A stretch of DNA of 59,163 nt from contig CAMYIX010000067.1 in NCBI GenBank assembly GCA_947258615.1, positions 1 to 59,163 of the forward strand. Direction: 5' to 3'. Source of the stretch: an uncultured Ectothiorhodospiraceae bacterium. Lineage in GTDB: Bacteria; Pseudomonadota; Gammaproteobacteria; UBA9214. This document shows positions 47,099 to 56,673 of the stretch, piece after piece. The notes under the pieces are model-generated. The model was given only the letters and a program-made list of their open reading frames with translations, made no database searches and was not told the origin of the DNA. The translations under genes and the position numbers were made by a program. The number at the start of each line of letters is the position of its first letter. The stretch's first letter is position 1.

Positions 47099-49108
47099 AT
47101 GTCACAACCCTTGATCAAACTGCAGGATCTGTCGGTACGCATCGGTTACGGTGAGCGTGCCATTCGCCCCGTCGACGGGGTCAGCTTCGAGATCAACCGG
47201 GGCGAAACCTTTGCGCTGCTAGGCGAGTCCGGCTGCGGCAAGTCGATGACCGCGCTCTCCATCCTGCGCCTGCTGCCGCAGCCGGCCGGACGTATCACCG
47301 GCGGCCACGTCTACCTCGACGGCGAAGACCTGACGGCCCTGCCCGAGATCGAGATGCGGCGCATACGTGGCCGCCGCGTGGCCATGATCTTCCAGGAGCC
47401 CATGACCTCGCTCAACCCGGTGCTGAGCATCGGCGACCAGATCGGGGAGTCCCTGCGCCAGCATCACCAGATGAAGGGCCGGGCCGCACGCGAGCGGGTG
47501 CTCGAGCTGCTCGATGCCGTCGGCATACCCGACGTGCAACGCCGCTATGATGAATACCCGCACCAGCTATCCGGGGGCATGAAACAGCGCGTGATGATCG
47601 CCATCGCGCTGGCAGGCGAGCCCGATCTTTTGATTGCTGACGAGCCCACGACCGCCCTGGATGTCACCATCCAGGCACAGGTCCTCGAACTGCTGCAGAA
47701 GATCCAGCGGGAAACGCACATGGCCATTATGCTGATCACCCACGACCTGGGTATCGTGGCCGGCATGGTGGACCGGGTTGCGGTGATGTACGCCGGCCAG
47801 CTGGTGGAGGAGGCCAGCCGCAACCGCTTCTTCGCCGATGCCGGGCACCCCTACAGCCAGCGCCTGTTCGAGTCCCTGCCGGATGTCGGCAAGCGCGAGC
47901 ATGCCCTGCGCACCATCCCCGGATTCGTACCGGCCCTGGACCATGATTTCAGGGGCTGCCGCTTCGCGGAGCGCTGTGACCAGGCGTGGGACCACTGCCA
48001 CACCCATGCGCCGTCCTGGCGCATTGAGACCGGTGACCACCATCATGTGCGTTGCCACCTGGCGGATGAGAACGTGATTGCGCCGCCCCGATCGACGACC
48101 ACCGAAAAGATACTGCGGCATGCAGCGTCCAGTCACGGCAACGGTGAGGCCCTGCTCGATGTCAGCGACCTCCAGGTCCACTTCCCGATCCACAAGGGTG
48201 TGTTCAAGCGCGTCGTCGGTCATGTGTATGCCGTTGACGGCATTTCGCTGAGCATCCCCCGGGGCCAGACCCAGGCACTGGTTGGCGAGTCCGGTTGCGG
48301 CAAGACCACCGCCGGCATGGGTATCCTCCAGCTGTTGCGGCCCACGGGTGGCAGCGTGCACTTTGACGGGATCGAGCTCACCGGGCTCAGGGGCGAGCGC
48401 CTGCGGCGCCGGCGTTCGGATTTCCAGTTCATCTTTCAGGACCCGTATTCCTCCATGAACCCGCGCATGCGGGTGGGGGACATCGTCGAGGAGGGCATGA
48501 TCGCCCAGGGCATCGGCAAGTCCCGGCAGGCGCGCCGCCAGCGTGTGGAAGAGCTGTTCACCCACGTCGGCCTGTCACCGGAACACGTGCAGCGCTATCC
48601 GCACGAATTCTCCGGCGGCCAGCGCCAGCGCATCTGCATCGCCCGGGCCCTGGCCGTCGATCCGCGCCTGGTGGTCTGCGACGAGCCTACCAGCGCGCTG
48701 GACGTGTCTGTGCAGGCCCAGATCCTGAACCTGTTGAAACAGCTGCAGAATGAACTGGGCCTGTCCTACCTGTTCATCACCCACAATCTCTCGGTGGTGG
48801 CCTACCTGGCCGATCGGGTGGCGGTGATGTACCTGGGACGCATCGTCGAGGAAGGGCCGGTGGCCGAGGTGCTGGAGCGCCCCCTGCATCCCTATACCCG
48901 GGCCCTGATATCGGCCATCCCCCAGGTCGAGCCGGATAGCCGGCGCGAAGTCATCCGCCTGGAAGGTGATATGCCATCCCCGTCAAACCCGCCATCCGGC
49001 TGCCATTTTCACCCGCGCTGCCCGAGCGCCATGCCCGAGTGCCGCGAGCGCTACCCGGAGGAATCCGCTAGCAGCGGGCACCGGGTGCGCTGTTTCCTGT
49101 ACGACTGA
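47099..49108 (+). CDS. fused double ATPase subunit of peptide ABC transporter (YejF/GsiA-like)
   Basis: 669 residues holding two complete ABC ATPases, each with an oligopeptide-type C-terminal extension. Domain 1: Walker A GESGCGKS (about residues 42-49), signature LSGGMKQR, Walker [10 protein letters not shown]. Domain 2: Walker A GESGCGKT (about 398-405), signature FSGGQRQR, Walker [10 protein letters not shown]. Cys-containing C-terminal clusters ([14 protein letters not shown] and [14 protein letters not shown]) follow each. It powers the two permeases upstream and thus forms a SBP-permease-permease-ATPase system. The start codon has no strong Shine-Dalgarno after element B. Confidence 0.94.
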   Translation: MSQPLIKLQDLSVRIGYGERAIRPVDGVSFEINRGETFALLGESGCGKSMTALSILRLLPQPAGRITGGHVYLDGEDLTALPEIEMRRIRGRRVAMIFQEPMTSLNPVLSIGDQIGESLRQHHQMKGRAARERVLELLDAVGIPDVQRRYDEYPHQLSGGMKQRVMIAIALAGEPDLLIADEPTTALDVTIQAQVLELLQKIQRETHMAIMLITHDLGIVAGMVDRVAVMYAGQLVEEASRNRFFADAGHPYSQRLFESLPDVGKREHALRTIPGFVPALDHDFRGCRFAERCDQAWDHCHTHAPSWRIETGDHHHVRCHLADENVIAPPRSTTTEKILRHAASSHGNGEALLDVSDLQVHFPIHKGVFKRVVGHVYAVDGISLSIPRGQTQALVGESGCGKTTAGMGILQLLRPTGGSVHFDGIELTGLRGERLRRRRSDFQFIFQDPYSSMNPRMRVGDIVEEGMIAQGIGKSRQARRQRVEELFTHVGLSPEHVQRYPHEFSGGQRQRICIARALAVDPRLVVCDEPTSALDVSVQAQILNLLKQLQNELGLSYLFITHNLSVVAYLADRVAVMYLGRIVEEGPVAEVLERPLHPYTRALISAIPQVEPDSRREVIRLEGDMPSPSNPPSGCHFHPRCPSAMPECRERYPEESASSGHRVRCFLYD

Positions 49109-49215
49109 GGCCCCGGATATGCGTTCCGGGGAGTAGGGCAGGCCCGGCCAGCCATGCTAGACTGCGCGCTTTCGTTTTTTCACCGAACCTGAAAACCAAG
49201 TACACGAGGCATACC

Positions 49216-50397
49216 ATGAGCATTCAGTCCTTCCATCCCCCCGTTCGCACCCTGATGGGTCCCGGCCCCTCCGACGTCAATCCACGCATCCTGGAGGCCA
49301 TGTCACGCCCGACCATCGGTCACCTCGACCCGGTGTTCGTGGGCATGATGGAGGAGATGAAGGAACTGCTGCGCTATGCCTTCCAGACGAGCAACCAGCT
49401 GACCATGCCGGTATCGGCCCCCGGATCGACCGGCATGGAAACCTGCTTCGTCAACCTGGTCGAGCCCGGTGACAAGGTCGTGGTCTGCCAGAACGGCGTG
49501 TTCGGGGGACGCATGAAGGAGAATGTGGAACGCTGCGGTGGCACCGCCGTCATGGTGCAGGATGAGTGGGGCCGCGCGGTCGATGTCAACAAGGTCGAGG
49601 AGGCCCTCAAGGCGAATCCGGATGCCAAGGTCCTCGCCTACGTGCATGCCGAGACATCGACCGGTGCCATCTCGGATGCCAAGACCCTGGCCGAGCTGGC
49701 ACGCCGGCACGACTGCCTGACCATCGTCGATACCGTGACCTCACTGGCCGGTTCGCCACTCATGGTGGACGAATGGCAACTGGATGCGGTTTACTCAGGC
49801 ACCCAGAAGTGCCTGTCCTGCGTGCCCGGCCTGTCACCGGTCACCTTTAGCCAGAAGGCGCTCGATGTGGTGACCTCGCGCAAGACCACCGTGCAGAGCT
49901 GGTTCATGGATCTCAACCTGGTACTCGGCTACTGGGGCGGCGAAGGCAAGCGTGCCTATCACCACACGGCCCCGATCAACACCCTGTATGCCCTGCACGA
50001 GGCGCTGGTCATCCTGCAGGAAGAGGGCATCGAGAACTCCTGGAAGCGCCACCGCAAGAATCACCAGGCCCTGAAGGCCGGCATCGAGGCCATGGGGCTG
50101 AAATTTGTCGTTCCCGAGGCAGAGCGCCTGCCGCAGCTGAACGCCGTTTCCATCCCCGCCGGTGTCGACGAGGCGGCTGTCCGGTTGGCGCTGCTCAGCG
50201 AGTACAACCTCGAGATCGGTGCCGGTCTGGGCGCCATGGCCGGCAAGATCTGGCGCATTGGCCTGATGGGCTATGCCAGCAACACGACCAATGTCCTGTT
50301 CTGTCTGGGTGCGCTGGATGCCGTCCTCAGTGGCATGAAGGCGCCGATCGATTCAGGGGTCGCGGTTGACGCCGCCCGGGCCGCCTACGCCGGCTGA
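49216..50397 (+). CDS. class V aminotransferase (alanine/serine-glyoxylate type)
   Basis: 393-residue PLP enzyme that converts glyoxylate to glycine using alanine or serine. PLP lysine is Lys198 in [11 protein letters not shown]-terminal [29 protein letters not shown] is diagnostic of the alanine-glyoxylate / serine-glyoxylate branch, and [18 protein letters not shown] is the C-terminal signature. Which amino donor is preferred cannot be told from sequence. Monocistronic or paired with the GDT1-like gene 26 nt downstream. Confidence 0.92.
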   Translation: MSIQSFHPPVRTLMGPGPSDVNPRILEAMSRPTIGHLDPVFVGMMEEMKELLRYAFQTSNQLTMPVSAPGSTGMETCFVNLVEPGDKVVVCQNGVFGGRMKENVERCGGTAVMVQDEWGRAVDVNKVEEALKANPDAKVLAYVHAETSTGAISDAKTLAELARRHDCLTIVDTVTSLAGSPLMVDEWQLDAVYSGTQKCLSCVPGLSPVTFSQKALDVVTSRKTTVQSWFMDLNLVLGYWGGEGKRAYHHTAPINTLYALHEALVILQEEGIENSWKRHRKNHQALKAGIEAMGLKFVVPEAERLPQLNAVSIPAGVDEAAVRLALLSEYNLEIGAGLGAMAGKIWRIGLMGYASNTTNVLFCLGALDAVLSGMKAPIDSGVAVDAARAAYAG

Positions 50398-50423
50398 GCC
50401 AGTCCAGATAGCGATTACCCGTC

Positions 50424-50696
50424 ATGGACTGGAAGGTCTTTCTGACCGTGTTCGGTGCCGTTTTCGTTGCCGAACTCGGTGACAAGACCCAGCTGGCCAC
50501 CATGCTGTTTGCCGCTGACAGGGAAGTCAGCAAGCTCACCGTGTTCTTTGCGGCCTCGCTGGCACTGGTCGTTGCCTCTGCAATCGGTGTGCTGGCCGGT
50601 TCCGTGATGTCGCATTACATCAGCGAGAAATACCTGCACATAATTGCCGGCAGCGGCTTCATCGTCATCGGCATGTGGATTCTGTTCAGGGCCTAG
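50424..50696 (+). CDS. half-size GDT1/TMEM165 (UPF0016) membrane protein
   Basis: 90 residues, one repeat of the two-repeat GDT1 family of Ca/Mn cation exchangers. The E-x-G-D-K-T motif appears once (FVAELGDKTQLATMLFA, about residues 15-31). Three helices are predicted. Single-motif proteins may pair as homo- or heterodimers; no second half-gene is adjacent. GDT1 homologues have been linked to manganese export, but the cation is not readable here. Confidence 0.88.
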   Translation: MDWKVFLTVFGAVFVAELGDKTQLATMLFAADREVSKLTVFFAASLALVVASAIGVLAGSVMSHYISEKYLHIIAGSGFIVIGMWILFRA

Positions 50697-50735
50697 CCCG
50701 CATTTCCCATCGGGCGACAGGTGCCCGGACCGGGA

Positions 50736-51308
50736 CTATTCAAACAACGACAGGTACGCCCCGTAACCTTCCTTCTCCAGGTCCTCCCTGGGGATAAAAC
50801 GGAGCGAGGCGGAATTGATGCAATAGCGCAGACCGGTCGGCTCGGGCCCGTCATTGAAGACATGGCCCAGATGCGAGTTGGCCTGCCGACTGCGCAGTTC
50901 GGTACGCTTCATGAAGAATTTCGTGTCTTCATGTTCTATCAGTACACCCTTGTCGATGGGGCGCGTGAAGCTGGGCCAGCCGGTTCCGGACCTGAACTTG
51001 TCGGTGGAGCTGAACAGGGGTTCGCCGGAGACGATATCGACATAGATACCGGCGCGCTTGTTGTCCCAGTAGTCGTTGCGGAACGGGGGCTCGGTGCCCT
51101 CCTGCTGGGTGACCTCGTACTGCAGCGGGGTCAGGCGCTGGCGTAGTGTCACTTCATCGGGTTTCTGGAATGTAGCGCCCTCAGGCTGGGTGCTGGACAC
51201 GCTGTCCGTCAGCGTCGCGCCGCCGGCATCATCCGCACTGCCCTGTATCAGGAAGAACAGCGTCCCGGCGCCCGCCACTAACGCCAGCAGTAAAGTGAAC
51301 CGCTTCAT
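50736..51308 (-). CDS. msrB: membrane-anchored peptide methionine (R)-S-oxide reductase
   Basis: Repairs methionine-R-sulfoxide in proteins. Residues 1-22 form a signal/anchor helix, so it should act in the periplasm. The catalytic domain runs from about residue 52: [35 protein letters not shown], and [11 protein letters not shown] with catalytic Cys163. The zinc-binding CxxC pairs found in many MsrB proteins are absent. I start at the inner ATG because GAGGG is 7 nt upstream of it; an ATG 6 nt earlier is too close. Confidence 0.93.
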   Translation of the reverse strand: MKRFTLLLALVAGAGTLFFLIQGSADDAGGATLTDSVSSTQPEGATFQKPDEVTLRQRLTPLQYEVTQQEGTEPPFRNDYWDNKRAGIYVDIVSGEPLFSSTDKFRSGTGWPSFTRPIDKGVLIEHEDTKFFMKRTELRSRQANSHLGHVFNDGPEPTGLRYCINSASLRFIPREDLEKEGYGAYLSLFE

Positions 51309-51484
51309 GTGCATACCCTCGCTTGCTATTGATCTCTCTTAACGTTGACCACGGCAAATGCAGAAAGTTTATAGCTTTTCCGGATAAGTCATCTAAATAT
51401 TGCAGGAAAGCCGGCCTGGATGCGGGTGGTGCAGAAGTACTAGCCGTAACTGGCTATGTACAGGAACCAATCGGTGGCGATGAC

Positions 51485-52534
51485 TCAGTCATCTGGCTCG
51501 AAGGGGTAGGGCAATGAACGCAGTGCAAAGGCCGGCCCTTCAGCGGCGCCGCAATGCAGCGGTTCCGATTCGGCCGCAGTGATCTGGATGACCGCCAGGG
51601 CGCTGAAACCGCCATCGGGGTGCGGCTGGACGTCGACGATGCGCCCGGCGGCCTGTTCGCCGTTGCTGGAGGAATACAGGCTATCGCCCGGCTGGGGTTG
51701 TGTAGTGGTTTCTATATGGCCGAGATACATGCGCCGTTTGAGTTTGCCGAGGTACTGGGTGCGTGCCACGATCTCCTGCCCTGGATAGCAGCCCTTCTTG
51801 AAATCGAGGCCGTTGATAAGCTGCAGGTTGAGCATCTGCGGTACGAACAGGTCCGTCGTGGCCGCATAGATGTCGGGTATCCCGGCCTGGATCTGCAACA
51901 GGCGCCAGGCCGCCATACCCACCGGCGCGCCGCGTACATTGAGTGCGTTCCAGAGTTCTCGCGCCGCATCAATCGAGCAGGCATACACCTCGTAGCAGTG
52001 CTCGACACCGGGCACGCGCAGCAGGGTCAGGCTGTCGGTATGCGTGGCCTGGTGCACTGCCTGCGGTAGTTTCCCGGAGGCGCCCAGGAGTTCGTCGTCC
52101 GCGTCCTCGCCGGAGATGCCAATGCATACGAAGTTCTCACTGGCGTCCTCCAGGGTGACCTCGGCACGCAGCACGAACATGCGTAACCGCTGCAGTACCA
52201 CCTCGAGGGTGTCGGCCGGCAGCCGCAGGTAGAAGGTGTCGCCCCGGCGGAACAGCCGGAACAGGCCGATCACCCGGCCCTTGGGGGTGCAGTACGCCGC
52301 CAGCTGGTGGCTGCCCGCGTCGATCCGGGTGACATCGTTGCTCAGCTGTGACTGCAGGAAGCTGGCCGCGTCCTTGCCATGCACCGCGATCACGCCCAGG
52401 TGGCTGAGGTCGCTGAACACCAGGCCGCTCAGGCAGACCTCGAGCTCGCGTTCCGGATTGCCGTAATGCATGACCAGACCGTCCCCGAACTCGGCCCCGG
52501 CATCGGTGAGAAATTCTTTCCAGTCGGTATTCAT
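51485..52534 (-). CDS. ygfZ: folate-binding protein YgfZ (Fe-S repair, GcvT-like)
   Basis: 349-residue tetrahydrofolate-dependent protein needed for assembly or repair of certain Fe-S enzymes such as MiaB. Family signature KGCYPGQE occupies residues 247-254, with the reactive Cys249. N-terminal GcvT-like domain includes VHGKDAASFLQSQLSNDV. Length is typical. It is divergent from sdhC, fitting its frequent place next to the sdh/sdhE cluster. Confidence 0.95.
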   Translation of the reverse strand: MNTDWKEFLTDAGAEFGDGLVMHYGNPERELEVCLSGLVFSDLSHLGVIAVHGKDAASFLQSQLSNDVTRIDAGSHQLAAYCTPKGRVIGLFRLFRRGDTFYLRLPADTLEVVLQRLRMFVLRAEVTLEDASENFVCIGISGEDADDELLGASGKLPQAVHQATHTDSLTLLRVPGVEHCYEVYACSIDAARELWNALNVRGAPVGMAAWRLLQIQAGIPDIYAATTDLFVPQMLNLQLINGLDFKKGCYPGQEIVARTQYLGKLKRRMYLGHIETTTQPQPGDSLYSSSNGEQAAGRIVDVQPHPDGGFSALAVIQITAAESEPLHCGAAEGPAFALRSLPYPFEPDD

Positions 52535-52674
52535 TTGCCAATGTCCTGCATGGGAAAAGAATGAAATTCTAGTTCAACTGCCGAAGCCTGTCAGCAGTCA
52601 GGCAGGGCCTTTCTGGCCGGCTGGTGTTCGCTTCAAGGCGGTGGTATAAAAGCAAGCAGCAATGAACATACCCC

Positions 52675-53055
52675 ATGCCTAGCCAGCGATCGGCACCCGT
52701 ATTTCTCAACCTTTTCCGGATCCGCTTTCCGGTGGCCGCGATCACCTCGATTGCACACCGCATATCAGGGGTGCTGCTGTTTCTGTTCTTCCCCTTGCTG
52801 GTGTGGCTGCTGGACCTGTCCCTGCAGGGCCCGGACGGCTTTGCGCGCGCGCTCGATCTGCTGCAACCGGTCTGGGTGCGCCTGGGACTGGCACTGATCG
52901 CCTGGTCCCTGCTGCATCACCTGCTGTCCGGCATCCGCTTCCTGTTGATCGATATCGACATCGGAGTCTCCCTGGGCGCGGCGCGGCGCAGTGCCTGGGC
53001 AGTCAATATCATCGGCTTGCTGCTGGGTCTGGCCTGCCTGGGGTGGTTGTTTTGA
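52675..53055 (+). CDS. sdhC: succinate dehydrogenase cytochrome b556 subunit
   Basis: Membrane anchor of complex II with three helices (126 residues). It starts RSAPVFLNLFRIRFPVAAITSIAHRISGVLLF, including the quinone-site SIAHRISG. The heme ligand is His82 in HHLLSGIRFLLID. A TATAAA hexamer lies 24 nt before the ATG. Its stop overlaps the TTG start of sdhD. Heads sdhCDAB-sdhE-ygfX. Confidence 0.95.
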   Translation: MPSQRSAPVFLNLFRIRFPVAAITSIAHRISGVLLFLFFPLLVWLLDLSLQGPDGFARALDLLQPVWVRLGLALIAWSLLHHLLSGIRFLLIDIDIGVSLGAARRSAWAVNIIGLLLGLACLGWLF

Positions 53056-53390
53056 CCAGCCATACCCATGGGCTGCGTACCTGGCTGCTGCAACGCCTCA
53101 GCGGCATCTACCTGGCCGTCTACCTGGTCTATGTCATTGCCGCAGCCATGCAGCATGGCCGCTACTCGTACGCGGAGTGGCATGCCTGGCTGGTGCATCC
53201 GGTCATGAGCATCGCCACGGCCGGGTTCATCCTGGCGATGCTGGCGCATGGCTGGGTCGGCATGCGCGATGTCATTCTCGATTATGTCCACGTCCTCTCC
53301 GTGCGCCTGCTGCTGCTTATTCTGGTCGGCCTGACGCTGGTTGCCAGCGGGCTGTGGGCCCTGCGCGTACTGCTGCTGGCGGCCGGCTAG
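53052..53390 (+). CDS. sdhD: succinate dehydrogenase membrane anchor subunit
   Basis: Second anchor subunit, 112 residues, three helices. I read it from TTG 53052, which overlaps the sdhC stop (TTGA) and has GGGG about 8 nt upstream; a longer open frame exists only because sdhC is read through. It begins SHTHGLRTWLLQRLSGIYLAVYLVYVI, with HGWVGMRDVILDYVH carrying the heme/quinone-site residues. The sdhA ATG follows at once after its stop. Confidence 0.9.
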   Translation: MTSHTHGLRTWLLQRLSGIYLAVYLVYVIAAAMQHGRYSYAEWHAWLVHPVMSIATAGFILAMLAHGWVGMRDVILDYVHVLSVRLLLLILVGLTLVASGLWALRVLLLAAG

Positions 53391-55160
53391 ATGGCCATGA
53401 ACATACCCAGCCGCAGATTTGACACCCTGATTATCGGTGCCGGCGGCGGTGGCCTGCGCGCGGCCCTGCAACTGTCCAGCGCCGATGCCCATGTGGCCGT
53501 TGTATCCAAGGTGTTTCCGACCCGCTCGCACACGGTCGCGGCGCAGGGCGGCGTCAATGCCGCGCTGGCCAACGTGCGCCCGGACAACTGGCACTGGCAC
53601 ATGTTCGATACTGTCAAGGGTAGCGACTACCTGGGCGACCAGGACGCCATCGAGTACATGTGCCGAGCGGCGCCCCAGGCCGTCTACGAACTGGAACACT
53701 TCGGGGTGCCGTTTTCGCGTCTCGATGACGGCCGTATCTACCAGCGCCAGTTCGGCGGGCAGAGCATGAACTTCGGCGGTGAACAGGCGGCACGCACCTG
53801 TGCCGCTGCCGACCGTACCGGGCACGCCATCCTGCAGTCCCTCTACCAGCAGAATATCCGCGCCAAGACCCATTTCTTCGATGAATACTTTGCCGTGGAC
53901 CTGGTTCGCGATGCCGAGGGCTGCCTGCTGGGTGCACTGGTCATGGAGATCGCCAGCGGTGAGCTGTTGCTCATCGAGGCCAAGACCACCCTGCTGGCCA
54001 CCGGCGGGGCCGGTCAGCTGTTCCGCACCAATACCAATGCCCTCATCAACACCGGTGACGGCATGGCCATGGCCCTGCGGGCCGGCATCCCGTTGCAGGA
54101 CATGGAGTTCTTCCAGTTCCACCCCACCGGCATTGCCGGCAAGGGCATGCTGATCACCGAGGGCGCCCGCGGCGAGGGCGGTTACCTGGTCAACGCCGAG
54201 GGCGAGCGCTTCATGGAACGCTATGCACCCCATGCAAAAGACCTGGCCAGCCGCGATGTCGTCAGCCGTGCCATCGCCACCGAGGTGCGCGAGGGACGCG
54301 GTTGCGGTGAACACAAAGACCATGTGCTGCTGAAGCTGGACCACCTCGGGGCCGCGACCGTGCACAAGCGCCTGCCGGGCATCTGCGACATGGTCGGGAC
54401 CTTCCTGGGCACGGACCCGGCGGTGACCCCGATCCCGGTGGCGCCGACCGCGCACTACACCATGGGCGGCATCCCGACCAACCGCTTCGGGCAGGTGATC
54501 ATCCCGGAACAGCAGGGCCCGGAGGAGCCGGTGCCGGGGCTGTATGCCGCCGGCGAGTGCGCCTGTGTCTCGGTCCACGGCGCCAATCGCCTGGGCGGCA
54601 ATTCGCTGCTGGATATCCTGGTGTTCGGGCGTGCGGCCGCCAACCACATCGTCGATTACCTGAAAGAAAACCGGTACCACCGGCCGCTGCCGGAGGACGC
54701 CGTCGATCAGGGCCTGGCACGTCTGGCGCGCTGGGAACAGAAGGGCGAGGGTGAGTCGGTGGACGCCTTGCGTAGCGAGCTCGCCCGGGTGATGGAAGCG
54801 AACTGCGGCGTGTTCAGGACCAGGGAGGTCCTGAGCGACGGCCTCGACAAGGTCAGTGCTCTGGCCGTACGCATGGCCGATGTGCGCCTCAGGGACCACA
54901 GTGCGGTGTTCAACACCGCGCGCATCGAGGCCATGGAGCTCGAAAACCTCATGGACGTGGCACTGGCCACCGTGGCATCGGCACTGCAGCGCGAGGAAAG
55001 CCGCGGCGCCCACTCGCGCATCGACTACCCCGAGCGCGACGACGTGCACTGGCTGAAGCACAGCCTGTATCACCACGAGACGCGCACGGTTGACCACAAA
55101 CCGGTCAGGACCAAGCCGATCACCGTCAGTTCCTTCCCGCCGAAAGAACGGGTCTACTAG
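53391..55160 (+). CDS. sdhA: succinate dehydrogenase flavoprotein subunit
   Basis: Oxidises succinate to fumarate in the TCA cycle. FAD is attached covalently to His47 in [16 protein letters not shown]. The dinucleotide motif [13 protein letters not shown] is at residues 14-26. The active-site [10 protein letters not shown] and [13 protein letters not shown] blocks are present. Length 589 is normal. The covalent flavin fits the presence of sdhE two genes downstream. It abuts sdhD without a gap. Confidence 0.97.
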   Translation: MAMNIPSRRFDTLIIGAGGGGLRAALQLSSADAHVAVVSKVFPTRSHTVAAQGGVNAALANVRPDNWHWHMFDTVKGSDYLGDQDAIEYMCRAAPQAVYELEHFGVPFSRLDDGRIYQRQFGGQSMNFGGEQAARTCAAADRTGHAILQSLYQQNIRAKTHFFDEYFAVDLVRDAEGCLLGALVMEIASGELLLIEAKTTLLATGGAGQLFRTNTNALINTGDGMAMALRAGIPLQDMEFFQFHPTGIAGKGMLITEGARGEGGYLVNAEGERFMERYAPHAKDLASRDVVSRAIATEVREGRGCGEHKDHVLLKLDHLGAATVHKRLPGICDMVGTFLGTDPAVTPIPVAPTAHYTMGGIPTNRFGQVIIPEQQGPEEPVPGLYAAGECACVSVHGANRLGGNSLLDILVFGRAAANHIVDYLKENRYHRPLPEDAVDQGLARLARWEQKGEGESVDALRSELARVMEANCGVFRTREVLSDGLDKVSALAVRMADVRLRDHSAVFNTARIEAMELENLMDVALATVASALQREESRGAHSRIDYPERDDVHWLKHSLYHHETRTVDHKPVRTKPITVSSFPPKERVY

Positions 55161-55177
55161 CTCCTGAGACGGCCACC

Positions 55178-55879
55178 ATGAAATTCTCCATCTACCGCTA
55201 CAACCCGGAACACGACACGGACCCCCGCATGCAGGACCTGGTCCTAGATGACAGCCTGATCAGGTCCGACATGATGCTGCTGGACGCCCTGCTGCTGCTC
55301 AAGGCGCAGGACGAGACCCTGAGCTTCCGGCGCTCCTGCGGAGAGGGGGTGTGCGGCTCGGACGGCATGAACATCAACGGCCGCAACGGGCTGGCCTGTA
55401 TCACGCCCCTGGCCTCGCTCAGGACACCGGTCGAGGTGCGCCCGCTGCCGGGCGTGCCGGTCATCCGTGACCTGATTGTCGACCTCGAACCGTTTTACCG
55501 GCAATACCGTGCCGTGAGTCCCTACCTGATCAACAACGACCCGGTGCCGGAGGTCGAACGCCGCCAGTCGCCGGAACAGCGCGAACAACTGGACGGGCTT
55601 TACGAATGCATCCTGTGCGCCTGCTGTTCGACGTCCTGTCCATCCTTCTGGTGGAACCCGGACAAGTTCCTGGGCCCGGCCGCACTGCTGCAGTCCGCGC
55701 GTTTCCTCGCCGACAGCCGCGACCAGGCGACCGACGAGCGCCTGGGTGACCTGGAAGGGCCCTTCAAGCTGTTTCGCTGTCACACCATCATGAACTGCGT
55801 CGAGGTCTGTCCCAAGGGACTCAACCCCACGCGTGCCATCGGACGCATCAAGGACCTGATGGTCAAAAGGTCGACGTGA
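55178..55879 (+). CDS. sdhB: succinate dehydrogenase iron-sulfur subunit
   Basis: Passes electrons from FAD to quinone through three Fe-S clusters. [2Fe-2S] ligands lie in SCGEGVCGSDGMNINGRNGLAC, the [4Fe-4S] set in CILCACCSTSCP, and the [3Fe-4S] set in CHTIMNCVEVCPKGLNP. Length 233 is typical. Starts 17 nt after sdhA, and its stop overlaps the GTG start of sdhE. Confidence 0.97.
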   Translation: MKFSIYRYNPEHDTDPRMQDLVLDDSLIRSDMMLLDALLLLKAQDETLSFRRSCGEGVCGSDGMNINGRNGLACITPLASLRTPVEVRPLPGVPVIRDLIVDLEPFYRQYRAVSPYLINNDPVPEVERRQSPEQREQLDGLYECILCACCSTSCPSFWWNPDKFLGPAALLQSARFLADSRDQATDERLGDLEGPFKLFRCHTIMNCVEVCPKGLNPTRAIGRIKDLMVKRST

Positions 55880-56151
55880 GCATGCCGCGGGGCACAATGG
55901 ACCAATCGGCGGAACGCCGCAACCGCCTGGCCTGGCAGTGCCGGCGCGGCATGCGCGAACTGGATGAGCTGTTGAACGGATTCATGGACCGGCGCTATGC
56001 AGTCCTGGGCGAAGCGCAGCTGACCGCCTTCACGCGTCTGCTGGAGTACCCGGACAGCGTATTGCTGGAATGCCTGATGGGGCGCATGGTCCCCGCCGAC
56101 AAGGATGTCGCTCACATTGTCCGGGAAATACGCCACACCACTGCGCCTTGA
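55876..56151 (+). CDS. sdhE: FAD assembly factor SdhE
   Basis: Small chaperone that helps attach FAD covalently to SdhA. The motif RGMRE (Arg24 to Glu28) is present, in RRGMRELDELLNGFMDRRY. Length 91 is normal. I take the GTG that overlaps the sdhB stop (GTGA), with AAAGG 5 nt upstream; ATG 55882 is an alternative. Cotranscribed with sdhCDAB, and its end overlaps ygfX by 47 nt. Confidence 0.93.
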   Translation: MSMPRGTMDQSAERRNRLAWQCRRGMRELDELLNGFMDRRYAVLGEAQLTAFTRLLEYPDSVLLECLMGRMVPADKDVAHIVREIRHTTAP

Positions 56152-56578
56152 GCTCGGCAGATCGCGACTGCTGCAGCTGTACCTGGGGCTGCTGCACGGG
56201 GTGGCACTGCTGATACTCCCGTTCATGCAGCTACCCGCTACAATCGTCCTGCCGGTGGCGCTGGTCTTGCTACTCAGCTACCTGCGTTACCGCCGCCGCT
56301 ACTGGCGGGCAGCCCATCCGGACGCGGTCAGGTCAGTGGTTTGGGGTGTCGCTGACCGGGTAGAACTGACCCTGGGCTCCGGTCGCCGTGCAGATGCGAC
56401 GCTGCTGCCGCAGGGGTTTATCCAGCCCTGGCTTGTCATTCTGCATCTCCGGCCTGACACCGGCCGCAGGCGTCACCTCATGGTGTTGCCCGACATGCTG
56501 GACGCCGAAAGTTTTCGCCGCCTGCGGGTACGGCTGCTGCTCGAGCTGAGGCGGGACGCGGACGGGAGAGGGCGATGA
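56105..56578 (+). CDS. YgfX/CptA-like inner-membrane protein
   Basis: 157 residues with two adjacent membrane helices near the N-terminus (LGLLHGVALLILPFM and IVLPVALVLLLSYL) and a soluble C-terminal domain, the layout of YgfX/CptA, partner of SdhE (YgfY/CptB). In E. coli the pair has been described as a toxin-antitoxin pair affecting FtsZ/MreB, while SdhE is also a flavination factor, so the toxin role is debated. It overlaps sdhE by 47 nt in another frame, which implies tight coupling. Confidence 0.8.
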   Translation: MSLTLSGKYATPLRLELGRSRLLQLYLGLLHGVALLILPFMQLPATIVLPVALVLLLSYLRYRRRYWRAAHPDAVRSVVWGVADRVELTLGSGRRADATLLPQGFIQPWLVILHLRPDTGRRRHLMVLPDMLDAESFRRLRVRLLLELRRDADGRGR

Positions 56579-56582
56579 GAGT

Positions 56583-56663
56583 AAAAAGGGGGCATTCTGC
56601 TTTTTATTGCCATCCGGCAAGACAGCTTGGTGAAAAAATACAAAACCCGGAATGTCCCCTTTT
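56583..56663. repeat. REP-like inverted repeat before the binding-protein gene
   Basis: Left unit AAAAAGGGGGCATTCTG followed by CTTTTT (56583-56605), right unit GGAATGTCCCCTTTT (56649-56663), which is its near-complement. Short palindromic units of this AAAAGGGG-ACATTC type are common in environmental gammaproteobacteria and are usually moved by REP-associated tyrosine transposases (RAYT). No such transposase is in the window. Confidence 0.6.
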
Positions 56664-56673
56664 CCCCTTGGCG

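Noticed and set aside
52917..55097. 726-codon minus-strand ORF opposite sdhD and sdhA
   Set aside because: Shadow frame of sdhA; the protein lacks any recognisable fold and the sense genes have all catalytic motifs.
56105..56578. Calling sdhE-ygfX a toxin-antitoxin defence module
   Set aside because: The pair is part of the sdh operon and SdhE has a well-supported flavination role; toxin activity cannot be inferred from sequence.
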